Source: Phaeodactylibacter xiamenensis
GTDB lineage: Bacteria > Bacteroidota > Bacteroidia > Chitinophagales > Saprospiraceae
Assembly: GCF_000759025.1 (NCBI RefSeq)
Contig: NZ_JPOS01000012.1
Coordinates: 400,357 to 464,356, forward strand
Direction: 5' to 3'
Length of the DNA: 64,000 nt
Each line of letters begins with the position of its first letter. Position 1 is the first letter of the stretch. A program made the translations under genes and the position numbers. The notes beneath the pieces are model-generated. The model saw only the letters and a list, made by a program, of their open reading frames with translations, was not told the origin of the DNA and searched no databases. This document shows positions 7,663 to 16,119 of the stretch, piece after piece.

Positions 7663-8844
7663 TTATTGAATTTGCTTGATGTAGTGCTCTACAGCACGAA
7701 CCGCTAACGGGCTGTCCGCAGCGGCCATTTCCAGTGCACGGTTGGCTGCTTCCAATGCAGCCGTACGGTCTCCGTTTTGCAGGAGAATATTGGAATAGAT
7801 GAGCACATGCTGGTATTTGGTGGTCTGGGAAGCCGCTGATTCTGCAATATCCTGTGCTTCAGACATCACTTTGTCGTCGTTTTTGAAGGCTTCGGACATG
7901 TCTTTGGCAAGTGTAGCCAATGCTTCGGGGTCTTTATCAATACATTTTTTCGCATACTTTTTAGCCGCTTTCCGATAGTCATCGGTTTCTCCCCGGGACT
8001 GATAAAAAGCGAGTTGGGCTTCCAGCTCGAAAGCTTCTGCCTCATCGCCCAGGTAGTCATTGCCTTTGCTGATGGCTTCTTCCAGCAACATCTCACTGTC
8101 GTATTTCAGGGCTTTCTGCACGGTTGCCTCACAGGCACGGCGCAACTGATCGGCCACTGCCTGTTTGCCCACAATAGCGGAGATGGCTTCCCGCCGCTCT
8201 GCCATCATATTAAAAAGTTTGGAATCTGCTTCCGTCACAGCCTCGAACAGGAACTTGAGGTTCAGTTCAGCACTAAGGTCCGGCTCGGTGTCGAAGTATT
8301 CATTGGCTACGCGGAGGCTGGACTCCCCGACGTTGTTCAGGGCTTTTACATAGCGGTAGAGAAAAGCAGGGTCTCGCTTGCCTTCCTCGTACTGCGCCTG
8401 ATACTCCTCCAGGTTATCGGCTTGGGAGAGGGCCGTCTGCCCCAGTTTGATGAGTCCATCCACCTGCTGTGCACCTTTGGCTTTTTGGACGACCTCGCCA
8501 TCCGGACCAATGAAAAACAAGGTGGGAAAAGCAGAGACCGGGTATTTCTTGCGGAACTCCAGCCCCATCCCTTTTTCCATATCAATTTTCATATTGATAA
8601 AGTGGCGGTTGAAGAAGGCACCGACCTCCTCCTGCGGAAAAACATCCCGTGCCATCCGTTTGCAGGGGCCACACCACTCTGCGTAGGCGTCTACGAAAAT
8701 GATTTTATCTTCCTGAGCAGCCTTCAACAAGGCGTCTTCCCAAGACCCCTGATAGAATTCAATGCCCTGAGCGGACAACAGGGTGCTGCTGCCGGACAGG
8801 AAAAAAAGCAGGGCGAAAAATGACAGTATAAAATTGCGCTTCAT
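7663..8844 (-). CDS. Thioredoxin-domain protein with helical C-terminus (copy 1)
   Basis: A 393-residue exported protein. After the signal peptide (MKRNFILSFFALLFFLSGSS) comes a thioredoxin domain with CGPC in DAYAEWCGPCKRMARDVF, near residue 57, and the cis-Pro loop SAFPTLFFIGPDG. Residues from about 145 on are helical and acidic, with TPR-like repeats at the end (HVLIYSNILLQNGDRTAALEAANRAL). It lies between the TPR lipoprotein (3 bp upstream) and its paralogue (11 bp downstream). The tandem pair probably arose by duplication; the tails have diverged much more than the active-site regions. A periplasmic disulfide role follows from the family; the partner proteins are unknown. Confidence 0.88.
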   Translation of the reverse strand: MKRNFILSFFALLFFLSGSSTLLSAQGIEFYQGSWEDALLKAAQEDKIIFVDAYAEWCGPCKRMARDVFPQEEVGAFFNRHFINMKIDMEKGMGLEFRKKYPVSAFPTLFFIGPDGEVVQKAKGAQQVDGLIKLGQTALSQADNLEEYQAQYEEGKRDPAFLYRYVKALNNVGESSLRVANEYFDTEPDLSAELNLKFLFEAVTEADSKLFNMMAERREAISAIVGKQAVADQLRRACEATVQKALKYDSEMLLEEAISKGNDYLGDEAEAFELEAQLAFYQSRGETDDYRKAAKKYAKKCIDKDPEALATLAKDMSEAFKNDDKVMSEAQDIAESAASQTTKYQHVLIYSNILLQNGDRTAALEAANRALEMAAADSPLAVRAVEHYIKQIQ

Positions 8845-8847
8845 GAG

Positions 8848-9408
8848 TTACTCCGTTGCTTGGTTGTTTTGCTGAAATTCTTTGACGACTTCATTAGCTG
8901 ACTTACCAGATTGAACGACGGCAAGCAGCATTTTAGCGTCTTTGGCAATAGGGTGCTTTGGGAACTGCTGCAGAAAAGCCTCGTACTTCTCCTCAGCCTT
9001 CGGCATATTCTCCAGGTCGTTGTCGTAGGTAAAGCCTTGAAAAAACAATGATTCCGGTACTTTTTCAAAATCCGGATAAACGGTGACCACACGGTCCCAA
9101 AGATCTATTGCTTTTTCGTACTGCCCAATGCCCCTGGCAACCGCACCGGATTTAAACAGGAAATGAGGCGTAAGGGAATCCTGCTGAAAACGGTCAGCGA
9201 AAAGATCCGATTTAATAATAAGGCTGACTGCAGAGGCGGTGTCAATCGTAGGGTTGTCCATTTGTTTTTTCAACGTCCCTTCCAGAGCCAGGATTTCTTC
9301 TGCCAGCCGGTCTTTGGGTTTGTCCTCATCCGCCATACGGCTGGGGTCGCCACAGGCTGTAAAAATCAGTGCGGCGAGGGCGAAGGTTAAAATATTCAGG
9401 GTTTTCAT
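8848..9408 (-). CDS. TPR-containing lipoprotein
   Basis: I start this 186-residue protein at the ATG at 9408, because it gives a classic lipoprotein signal (MKTLNILTFALAALIFTAC). A TTG-initiated extension to 9459 would add 17 residues ahead of the signal. The mature part has TPR-like helix pairs (residues about 75-165: AVARGIGQYEKAIDLWDRVV, PESLFFQGFTYDND, KAEEKYEAFLQQFPKHPIAKDA), similar to YbgF/BamD-type outer-membrane adaptors. The gene ends 3 bp before the first thioredoxin gene, suggesting it works with or beside those proteins in the periplasm. Confidence 0.8.
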   Translation of the reverse strand: MKTLNILTFALAALIFTACGDPSRMADEDKPKDRLAEEILALEGTLKKQMDNPTIDTASAVSLIIKSDLFADRFQQDSLTPHFLFKSGAVARGIGQYEKAIDLWDRVVTVYPDFEKVPESLFFQGFTYDNDLENMPKAEEKYEAFLQQFPKHPIAKDAKMLLAVVQSGKSANEVVKEFQQNNQATE

Positions 9409-9470
9409 AATAGGGCGATTGGTCATTTGAGTAATCTGAAAGTAAATAATTCGCGGCAATCTGCCAAGGG

Positions 9471-10268
9471 TTACACTCCGGAATAACGGGCGATAAGGCG
9501 TTCAAACCACGCACCGGGCAATAGCCGCTTGAGTATAAGGGATAACCTTTGCAACGGTTTCCCTATAGCATAGAACGGATGAAGGTGCCCTCTGTTGATA
9601 CGGCGGGCAATAGTTTTCGCGACAACTTCGGCGGGCAGTCCTTCTTCCACCTCCTGATCAATAATTCTGTAGGCGCGCTCAAAACTCTTGGCGTAAGGGC
9701 CATTGGGGTCATAGGCTTTGATCCGGTTGGCGTTGATATTGGTCCGGATATCGCCGGCGTGAATGCCAGTGATCTGAATGCCCAGCCCTCTCATTTCGAG
9801 GCGCAGCGACTCCGTGATCAAATCAACTGCTGCCTTGCTGGCACAATATACACTCCGGTAGGGCAATCCGACCTTAGCTCCGATAGAACTAATGGTAAAA
9901 ATCTGCCCCTGCCCCTGAGCCCGCATGATGGGGAGCGCTGCCTTACATACCCGGATAACACCCAGAACGTTAGTGTTCATGACCCGCTGTACCTCCTCCA
10001 TACTACAGTCTTCCAGAGGCCCCGCTATGCCGATGCCCGCGTTGTTGACCACGACATCGAGCCGCCCGGCTTCAGCCAATACCTGCTCCACACCGGACGC
10101 CACGCTCGCTTCATCCTGTACGTCCATTGTAATCATGCGAATATTGCCCTGATCGCCCCCGGGCGAACGGCTCGTACCAAACACGGTGTGCCCCTGATGG
10201 CTGAGCTCCCGGGCAAGTGCTTTTCCCAGCCCAGAACTGGCACCGGTGATAAGGATAACTTTTGACAT
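9471..10268 (-). CDS. Short-chain dehydrogenase/reductase
   Basis: A 265-residue classical SDR. The Rossmann nucleotide loop is TGASSGLGKALA (residues 8-19), then NNAGIG (about 88), the catalytic Ser in FTISSIGAKVG (about 137) and YCASKAAVD (Tyr-x3-Lys, about 152). The basic residue pattern after strand 2 (FGTSRSPGG) suggests NADP(H). The hydrophobic C-terminal stretch is typical of SDRs annotated as oxidoreductases of lipid-like or unknown substrates. It lies 62 bp upstream of the TPR lipoprotein on the same strand and downstream of the hsp20 terminator, so it begins its own transcription unit. Confidence 0.9.
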   Translation of the reverse strand: MSKVILITGASSGLGKALARELSHQGHTVFGTSRSPGGDQGNIRMITMDVQDEASVASGVEQVLAEAGRLDVVVNNAGIGIAGPLEDCSMEEVQRVMNTNVLGVIRVCKAALPIMRAQGQGQIFTISSIGAKVGLPYRSVYCASKAAVDLITESLRLEMRGLGIQITGIHAGDIRTNINANRIKAYDPNGPYAKSFERAYRIIDQEVEEGLPAEVVAKTIARRINRGHLHPFYAIGKPLQRLSLILKRLLPGAWFERLIARYSGV

Positions 10269-10369
10269 AAATAGGTTGGGTTAACCGGGATTTCAAACGC
10301 AGAAAGTGCATTTTAGACCCTTGCTCCAATAAAGAACAAAAAAATAACGCATGAGTGGAAAGATAGGAT

Positions 10370-10401
10370 AAAAAAAGCCGGTACAATTGTATGTACCGGC
10401 T
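10370..10401 (-). terminator. Rho-independent terminator after first hsp20 gene
   Basis: A perfect 10-bp stem AGCCGGTACA/TGTACCGGCT (10376-10385 and 10392-10401) with a 6-base loop is followed on the minus strand by a run of seven T. It lies 84 bp past the stop of the 10485-10928 gene. Confidence 0.85.
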
Positions 10402-10484
10402 ACCAAAATAAACACCTAAAACCCTATTAACTATTTTTGGCTCCGTTAAATGTCAGGGTGCGGAGCCTGCCCCTGATACAGCAT

Positions 10485-10928
10485 CTACTTGATTTCGATG
10501 CGCTTTACAGGCTGTCCTTTGACTTCTTCCTTTTTCGGCAGCTCGATAGTCAGCACGCCGTTTTCATACTTCGCTCCGATGCCTTCACCATTTACAGATT
10601 TAGGCAGTTGGAAGTTACGGGTGAAAGAAGTGTAATTGAACTCACGGCGGACGAAGTTATCTTCCTTTACTTCGTCTTTGTGCTCTCGTTCTGCTTTGAT
10701 CAGCAAGTGGTCGTTTTCCACCTGAATGTCAAAGTCATCTCTTTCGAGACCGGGAGCAGCCACTTCAATCCGGAAGTGGTCATGAGTTTCCACGACGTTC
10801 ACGGAGGGCTGAGTCATCGCAAAATCGCCACCCATGAAGTCAGTGATAGAATTGCCGAAGAAGTTGTCAAACATCTTGCTGATTCCTGTCGGTTGATAAT
10901 TCACCAGATTTTTCATAGCATTTAACAT
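10485..10928 (-). CDS. Small heat-shock protein, Hsp20/alpha-crystallin family
   Basis: A 147-residue protein with the alpha-crystallin domain from about residue 40 (PSVNVVETHDHFRIEVAAPGL) to the closing strand YENGVLTIELPKKEE, followed by a short tail. Family members form oligomers that hold unfolding proteins in the cytoplasm. I use the ATG at 10928; a TTG four codons upstream and an ATG four codons downstream (MKNLVNYQ) are alternatives. It lacks the usual C-terminal IxI/V tail motif in exact form (VKRIEIK ends the protein, with IEI possibly serving). It follows a second hsp20 gene on the same strand with a 188 bp gap, and a strong terminator lies downstream. Confidence 0.93.
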   Translation of the reverse strand: MLNAMKNLVNYQPTGISKMFDNFFGNSITDFMGGDFAMTQPSVNVVETHDHFRIEVAAPGLERDDFDIQVENDHLLIKAEREHKDEVKEDNFVRREFNYTSFTRNFQLPKSVNGEGIGAKYENGVLTIELPKKEEVKGQPVKRIEIK

Positions 10929-11116
10929 TTGGTTTAACAAATAGCCTTCTTAGACAGATTTCGTGGGCAATAAGAGCAATGAGCGCACAGATGAAGGTTA
11001 ACACACTCAGGTACCCATTGCTTTCATTGCATTAACCACTACACTCTACGTAGAAGAACAAATAGATTGCTGCTGAAATTCACTGCTTTGTGTAAAAGCT
11101 GTGTAAAAGCAATAGT

Positions 11117-11560
11117 CTAAGCAATTTCAATTTTGCGGGCAGGCTTGGGCTTAGCTTCCTCTTTTTTAGGAAGGTTGACCTGCAGGACGCCCTGCTCGTA
11201 AGCCGCTTCCACTTTCTCTGTATCGATCAGCTTACCGAGGCGGAAGGACCGCTGGAAACGGTAGTTGCCAAATTCCTGCCGCTTGATGGTTTCGCCTTCG
11301 CTGGCACTACAGTCGCGCTCCACTTTGATGGTAAGCAGGCCTTTATCCAGCTCAATCTCAAAGTCGGACTTCTGCAGCCCCGGAGCTGCTACCTGAAGCA
11401 CAAAGTTGTCTTCCCGCTCGATGACGTTCACCGCAGGCTTGAAAGTGCGGGTCGCTACCGGCCGGTGGGCCGCTCCAAATACTTCGTTGACCACCCGGTC
11501 AAAGTCGGTGAAAAGCGAGGGGGCTGCAGTACGGTTTGGCTTAACGGTTACAAGTGTCAT
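11117..11560 (-). CDS. Small heat-shock protein, Hsp20/alpha-crystallin family (second copy)
   Basis: A 147-residue Hsp20 protein: N-terminal arm with SLFTDFDRVVNEVFG, alpha-crystallin domain from about residue 44 (PAVNVIEREDNFVLQVAAPGL) to YEQGVLQVNLPKKEE, and a tail with KIEIA that may provide the IxI docking motif. It resembles the downstream copy (10485-10928) in layout, so the two form a tandem paralogous pair of chaperones. Upstream lies an inverted pair of TGNCA-N3-TGNC elements (11670-11711) that could control heat-shock expression. A 176 bp spacer separates the two genes, so each may also be transcribed on its own. Confidence 0.93.
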   Translation of the reverse strand: MTLVTVKPNRTAAPSLFTDFDRVVNEVFGAAHRPVATRTFKPAVNVIEREDNFVLQVAAPGLQKSDFEIELDKGLLTIKVERDCSASEGETIKRQEFGNYRFQRSFRLGKLIDTEKVEAAYEQGVLQVNLPKKEEAKPKPARKIEIA

Positions 11561-11945
11561 GGTTGTATTCTTTTTTGTTGGTTGTCTGATTAATTACACT
11601 TTAAGCTATGCAATTGGCATACCAACCCCGAAGAGCGGACAAACTTACCGGGAAAACAACAAAAAACATGTCATTTTGACACCAACAACTAATAAAGAGT
11701 GCCAAAATGACCGGAAAGTATTTGCATCCCCACAGCACTTCGCGTTTAGAGGTCAGAAAACACGTACCAAAGTAAGCCTATGGGCAAAAAACCTCCTACC
11801 CTGCCCGAGCCCTCCGCAATCTTTGCGCCCACTCCTTTGCGACCTTCGCGTGAAACCCTCCGCCCCCTTTGCGTGAAACCGTGAACCCCTCCGCCCCCAA
11901 CTCTACCAATTTTCCTATCTTGCCCTCCGCAAAAAGACAAACGAC
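11561..11945. other. Intergenic region with palindromes and a GC-rich degenerate repeat
   Basis: This 385-bp divergent spacer between the second hsp20 gene and an SDR holds two different things. At 11670-11711 there is an inverted pair of TGNCA-type palindromes (listed separately). At about 11815-11898 there is a run of short degenerate repeats: CCCTCCGCCCCC occurs at 11856-11867 and 11887-11898, and GCGTGAAACC at 11848-11857 and 11871-11880, interspersed with CTTTGCG words. No ORF that looks coding is present. A weak -7-like TATCTTGC lies about 25 bp before the SDR start. Confidence 0.6.
11670..11711. promoter_or_regulatory. Paired palindromic elements upstream of hsp20
   Basis: GTCATTTTGACAC (11670-11682) and GTGCCAAAATGAC (11699-11711) form inverted arms with 12 of 13 matches around a 16-base spacer. 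The left arm extended by one base is itself a perfect palindrome, TGTCA-TTT-TGACA. The pair sits 110-150 bp upstream of the hsp20 ATG at 11560. A heat-shock operator is a reasonable but unproven reading. Confidence 0.45.
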
Positions 11946-12710
11946 ATGTTTCAGGACAAGATTTTTGATGGCAAGACCGCCCTTGTCACCGGTGGTCGCA
12001 GCGGCATTGGGTACGAAATTGCCCGTCAACTGCTTAACTACGGCGCAGAGGTCTACATCGCTTCCCGCAAGGAGGAGCCCCTGAAAGAGGCAGCAGCAGC
12101 GCTCAATGAATTGGGCACCTGCCACCACTTCGCCCTCGACATCCGGGAGCCGGAAAAAATTGATGAGCTGGCGGAATACATCATGGACAAGAGTGGTAAG
12201 CTCGACCTGCTGGTCAATAATGCCGGCGGGCAGTTCCCCTCCCCTGCTGAAGGCATTGCCCGAAAGGGCTGGCTGGCCGTCATCAACACTAATCTGAACG
12301 GCACCTGGTTTATGACACAAGCCATGGCCAATACCTTTTTCCTCCCTCAGGAATCAGGCAGCATCGTCAATATCATCGTAGATCACTACCGGGGATTCCC
12401 GGGCATGTCACATACTGGTGCCGCCCGGGCAGGTGTAGACAACCTTACGAAATCGCTTGCTGTGGAGTGGGCCAACCGAAATGTGCGCATCAATGCCGTA
12501 GCGCCTGGCATTATCAAAAGCTCAGGTTTGGAAAACTACCCGCCGGAAATGGTCGCTCAGGTTAGCGGCACGATACCGGTGAAGCGGCTGGGCAAGGTGG
12601 AGGAAGTAGCAGAAGCGGTCTTATTCCTGTCGCTGGCCGATTATGTGACGGGCGAGACCCTTTACATAGACGGGGGTTCCCGCCTGTGGGGTGATATGTG
12701 GCAGGTCTAA
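11946..12710 (+). CDS. Short-chain dehydrogenase/reductase, enoyl-CoA-reductase-like, variant active site
   Basis: A 254-residue SDR with the cofactor loop TGGRSGIGYEIA (about residues 16-27), SRKEE after strand 2 (suggesting NADP(H)) and LLVNNAGGQFPSP. The usual Tyr-x3-Lys is not present. The aligned stretch reads GMSHTGAARAGVDNLTKSLA, so Tyr becomes Thr (or His) and Lys becomes Arg. This places it with the 2,4-dienoyl-CoA / peroxisomal trans-2-enoyl-CoA reductase and citronellol-dehydrogenase-like group, where HTxAARAGV is common. The likely substrate is an enoyl- or dienoyl-CoA. It stands alone on the plus strand and converges on fabI, 56 bp away. Confidence 0.85.
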   Translation: MFQDKIFDGKTALVTGGRSGIGYEIARQLLNYGAEVYIASRKEEPLKEAAAALNELGTCHHFALDIREPEKIDELAEYIMDKSGKLDLLVNNAGGQFPSPAEGIARKGWLAVINTNLNGTWFMTQAMANTFFLPQESGSIVNIIVDHYRGFPGMSHTGAARAGVDNLTKSLAVEWANRNVRINAVAPGIIKSSGLENYPPEMVAQVSGTIPVKRLGKVEEVAEAVLFLSLADYVTGETLYIDGGSRLWGDMWQV

Positions 12711-12766
12711 TGAAAAGGACAAGCCCTGGAGCCTGCCCTCTGTATAGATTTATTTCAAATTTCACC

Positions 12767-13567
12767 TTATTCTTCCAGCAACTTCGGGCTCATCCCCATA
12801 TTGGAGAAGCCGCCATCGTGGTAGAGGTTCTGCATGGTCACCATGCGGGTTAGGTCTGAGAACATGGTTACGCAGTAATCCGCACAGGCTTCCGCCGAAG
12901 CATTGCCCAATGGCGACATTTTATCGGCATAATCGAAGAACTCCTGAAAGCCTTTGATACCGCTGCCGGCAGTCGTTACTGTTGGAGACTGGGAAATGGT
13001 ATTCACGCGTACCTTTTTCTCAGCAAAGTGGTAGCCAAAGCTACGGGCAAAGGACTCGAGCAGCGCTTTAGACTCCGCCATCTCACTATAGTCCGGGAAA
13101 GTGCGCTGAGCTGCGATGTAGCTTAAAGCCACAATAGAGCCCCACTCGCTCATCGCATCCATTTTATACAGTTGCTGCATCACTTTGTGGAAAGAGATGG
13201 CTGAAATATCAAATGTTTTCTGCATCCACTCATACTTCAGGTCGGTATAGGTGCGGTTTTTTCGCACATTGAGCGACATGCCGATGGCGTGCAGCACGAA
13301 ATCGATTTTGCCGCCAAGAATTTCCTGTGATTCGCCGAAGAGTTTCTCAAGATCTGCTTCGCTTGTGGCATCGGCCGGGATGACCTCGGCATTAAGTTTT
13401 TTGCCCAATTCCTGAATGCCGCCCATACGCAGTGCAACGGGGGCGTTGGTCAGGGTAATGGTGGCGCCTTCTTCCACACAGCGCTCGGCCACTTTCCAGG
13501 CGATTGATTTGTCATCAAGCGCACCGAAGATGACGCCGCGCTTTCCTGCTAGTAAGTTGGTACTCAT
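12767..13567 (-). CDS. fabI: Enoyl-[acyl-carrier-protein] reductase (NADH)
   Basis: FabI carries out the last reduction of each fatty-acid elongation cycle in the cytoplasm. The 266-residue length is typical. Visible are the FabI-specific nucleotide region GKRGVIFGALDDKSIAWKVA (N-terminus), the stretch DFVLHAIGMSLNVRKNRTYTD (about 90-110), and the catalytic Tyr-x6-Lys in YSEMAESK (about 160-167), which separates FabI from ordinary SDRs. The loop SPTVTTAGSGIKGF (about 195) is the substrate-binding, triclosan-binding region. The gene follows recN by 23 bp on the same strand, which may reflect co-transcription. Start is an unambiguous ATG. Confidence 0.95.
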   Translation of the reverse strand: MSTNLLAGKRGVIFGALDDKSIAWKVAERCVEEGATITLTNAPVALRMGGIQELGKKLNAEVIPADATSEADLEKLFGESQEILGGKIDFVLHAIGMSLNVRKNRTYTDLKYEWMQKTFDISAISFHKVMQQLYKMDAMSEWGSIVALSYIAAQRTFPDYSEMAESKALLESFARSFGYHFAEKKVRVNTISQSPTVTTAGSGIKGFQEFFDYADKMSPLGNASAEACADYCVTMFSDLTRMVTMQNLYHDGGFSNMGMSPKLLEE

Positions 13568-13590
13568 ATCGTTTGAATTCTGCTTTTCAT

Positions 13591-15252
13591 TTAACTGCTC
13601 TGCAGCAATAATTCTTTAGCCGTATTGATGGCGGACTCGCTGGGCGGGTCCTGGCTGAGCATAGTCGCTATAGCATACACCCGGCCTTCCATTTCGAGGG
13701 GGCGGACCTCCGTGACGGTGCGGTCCTCCTTGTCTTTTTTGTACACAAAGTAATGGGCATTAGCCTTGGAGGCGATCTGCGGAGAGTGGGTAATGGACAC
13801 CACCTGATGCTCATTGCTGAGTTGACGCAAGATAGAGCCCATCTTCAAGGCCACGTCCCCGGAAATACCAGTATCAATCTCATCGAAGATCAGGGTCGGC
13901 AGCGGGATGGCACTGGCCACGAGGGATTTCACCACAAGGGTCAGGCGGGACAATTCACCACCCGAGGCCACATCCTTGATCAGCTGCAAGCGGCCGCCCT
14001 TGTTAGCAGCAAAGAGGAAATTGACTTCGTCAAACCCGGTAGGCTCGAGGTCTTCCGTTCGGCTGATATCGACTTTGAGCTTGGCGTGCTGCATAGACAG
14101 CTGTGCCAGCATTTGCTCGACTTTGTTCTCAAAGCCGCCTACCACGCTATGACGGCGGGTGCTCAGTTCTTCAGCCATCGTCTCCAGCTGTTGGCGCTGC
14201 TCCTGCGTGGACTGCTGTAGCCGTTCGATTTCCTGACTGAGGTCACCAATATCATCAAGTTGCTGTTGTAAATCCGCCTGTATATCCAAAAGCTCTTTGA
14301 TGGAAGCGACCTGATGCTTGTTTTGCAACCGGTAGACCATATCGAGTCGCTCCTGTACTTCCTGTGTGCGCTCCGGGTCATGTTCGGTTTCATCCGCGAT
14401 AGACTCGAACTCCTGCGCCACATCCCGAAGCTCTTCCACGAGCCCACTAAATCGGCCATAGAGCCCTTCGATACGCCGGTCAAAACTACTGACCGACTTG
14501 ATGGCCTGCGTCAGTTCTTCCATTTGCCCGATCACCGAGACCTCGCTTTCTGACAACTGCTGAAAGGAAGCCGCCAGCGTACGCTTGATGTCCTCTGCGT
14601 TGGTCAGGCGGCTGAGCTCTTCCTCCAGTTCCTCCTGTTCTCCATCCACCAGTTCGGCTGTATTGAACTCTTCCAACTGGAACTGCAGGAACTCGAGCTC
14701 CTTGGCAGACTGTTGCTGACGGGCAATAAGGGTTTTGAGCTGTTTTTGATCCTGCTGATAAGCACTAAACAGGCTTTGGTACTGTGCCAGCAGCGGGCGG
14801 TTCTCTGCCAGAGCATCCAACAGCCGTAGCTGAAAGGACACTTTGTGAATGTCCAGGTTGTCAAATTGCTGATGCAGGTCGATAAGCGTGGAGCTCAGGT
14901 CCTGCAGCACGTTGAGCGTTACCGGTGTATCGTTGACGAACGCCCGGGATTTGCCGGAAGGCGTGATCTCCCGCCGAATGACCACCTGTGGGTCAAAGTC
15001 CAGGTCATGCTCATCAAAGAAGCTGCGCAGGTCATAAGCTTCGACATTAAAAAAGCCCTCGATGGTGCACTTAGAGTCCAGATTGTAAAGGGACTTGATG
15101 TCCGCACGCCGGCCCATGACCAGGCCCAGCGCGCCCAGCAAAATAGACTTACCGGCCCCGGTTTCACCAGTAATAATGGTGAGCCCCTTCGAGAAGTCGA
15201 TCGTCAACTCCTCGATGATGGCGTAATTCCGGATGTGAAGGCGCTCAATCAT
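13591..15252 (-). CDS. recN: DNA repair protein RecN
   Basis: RecN is an SMC-like ATPase that acts in recombinational repair of double-strand breaks. This 553-residue protein has the full layout: Walker A GETGAGKSILLGALGLV (about residues 30-46), two long coiled-coil arms (about 155-245 and 270-375, rich in Q, E and L), the ABC signature ASGGELSRLTLVVKSL (about 425) and Walker B TLIFDEIDTGISGDVA (about 455), with a D-loop/H-loop region HQVVSITHSPQIAS. A TACCTTTG box lies 25 bp upstream of the ATG. No LexA-type box was recognised. fabI follows on the same strand. Confidence 0.96.
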   Translation of the reverse strand: MIERLHIRNYAIIEELTIDFSKGLTIITGETGAGKSILLGALGLVMGRRADIKSLYNLDSKCTIEGFFNVEAYDLRSFFDEHDLDFDPQVVIRREITPSGKSRAFVNDTPVTLNVLQDLSSTLIDLHQQFDNLDIHKVSFQLRLLDALAENRPLLAQYQSLFSAYQQDQKQLKTLIARQQQSAKELEFLQFQLEEFNTAELVDGEQEELEEELSRLTNAEDIKRTLAASFQQLSESEVSVIGQMEELTQAIKSVSSFDRRIEGLYGRFSGLVEELRDVAQEFESIADETEHDPERTQEVQERLDMVYRLQNKHQVASIKELLDIQADLQQQLDDIGDLSQEIERLQQSTQEQRQQLETMAEELSTRRHSVVGGFENKVEQMLAQLSMQHAKLKVDISRTEDLEPTGFDEVNFLFAANKGGRLQLIKDVASGGELSRLTLVVKSLVASAIPLPTLIFDEIDTGISGDVALKMGSILRQLSNEHQVVSITHSPQIASKANAHYFVYKKDKEDRTVTEVRPLEMEGRVYAIATMLSQDPPSESAINTAKELLLQSS

Positions 15253-15276
15253 AGCGAATGTTCAAAATTTGCAGGG

Positions 15277-15284
15277 CAAAGGTA
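15277..15284 (-). promoter_or_regulatory. Promoter -7 box for recN
   Basis: The minus strand carries TACCTTTG, a full TAnnTTTG match, 24 bp before the recN ATG. The -33 region does not show a clear TTG at 19-21 bases. Confidence 0.4.
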
Positions 15285-15462
15285 CGGCTTTTCCCGATTA
15301 TTGGAGCCCGGTTAAAAGATGGTGTTTGGTGTCCTGCCGCTACGCGTTTCCGGCGCGTTGCCCGAAATTGGTCAATTGCGGCCGCTTATCAAAGCTGTTG
15401 CTCAATAATTTGTCGGCAAATCCGTTATTTTGCCCCCGATTGATGCATGAAATTCGAATAAA

Positions 15463-15957
15463 ATGAAACCAGATAAAATGAAAAAAGTACTATTTACCCT
15501 CCTGTCCGTTGTTTTATTGTGGAGCTGCCAAACCGATGGCGGCTCAAATTTGGTGGAAACCGACCTGATGCAGCACGGTGTGCCTGTTACAATTATGGCT
15601 CCGGACAGTGCTACAGTCAAGGCCCGCAATATGGGTACGCTCATGAAAGACGTCACGGTCAAAGGCGAAGGAAACTACGACCTGCAAATCATGGCTTCGA
15701 GTGCGACGACTAGTGATTTGGCGCGCGTTAAGGCGGAGCAGCTTGCGACCGTCAAGACCAACCGCTACTTCTCCCGAATCGTCAGCGAGGAGGAGAAGGG
15801 CTTCCTCTACGAAATGGCCCTCGACACCAACAACCTGAACTACAACTTCCGCTACATCCATCTGCAGGGCGATCAGGAGATCATTTTCTCTGCCGGGATG
15901 GCGAGCACCTTATCTCTTGAAGAGGCCGAGCGGATTTATGAGGCGGTGAAGCAGTAA
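15463..15957 (+). CDS. Lipoprotein of unknown function
   Basis: A 164-residue lipoprotein (signal ending LWSC) that could also start at the ATG five codons later (15478), giving the cleaner signal MKKVLFTLLSVVLLWSC. The mature part has mixed alpha/beta character, with VPVTIMAPDSATVKARNMG, a central Ala/Thr-rich segment and a final SLEEAERIYEAVKQ helix. I do not recognise a family; the pattern is that of a small periplasmic or outer-membrane-attached domain. It is divergent from recN (210 bp spacer) and stands alone, followed by the long gap before the SOD gene. Confidence 0.75.
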   Translation: MKPDKMKKVLFTLLSVVLLWSCQTDGGSNLVETDLMQHGVPVTIMAPDSATVKARNMGTLMKDVTVKGEGNYDLQIMASSATTSDLARVKAEQLATVKTNRYFSRIVSEEEKGFLYEMALDTNNLNYNFRYIHLQGDQEIIFSAGMASTLSLEEAERIYEAVKQ

Positions 15958-16119
15958 GGGAGAACGATGGAGGGGTAAGCTTCATGAGCAAACCTGATAC
16001 ACATCTCACCGGGTGCATTAACCCAGGCCGGTGTTGGGGCATTCAACCGGTCTGCTATATTTCAAAGGGAAGTAAACCCGGCGAAAGTAGTGCGCCGGGC
16101 GAAGTAGTGCCTTAGACAG

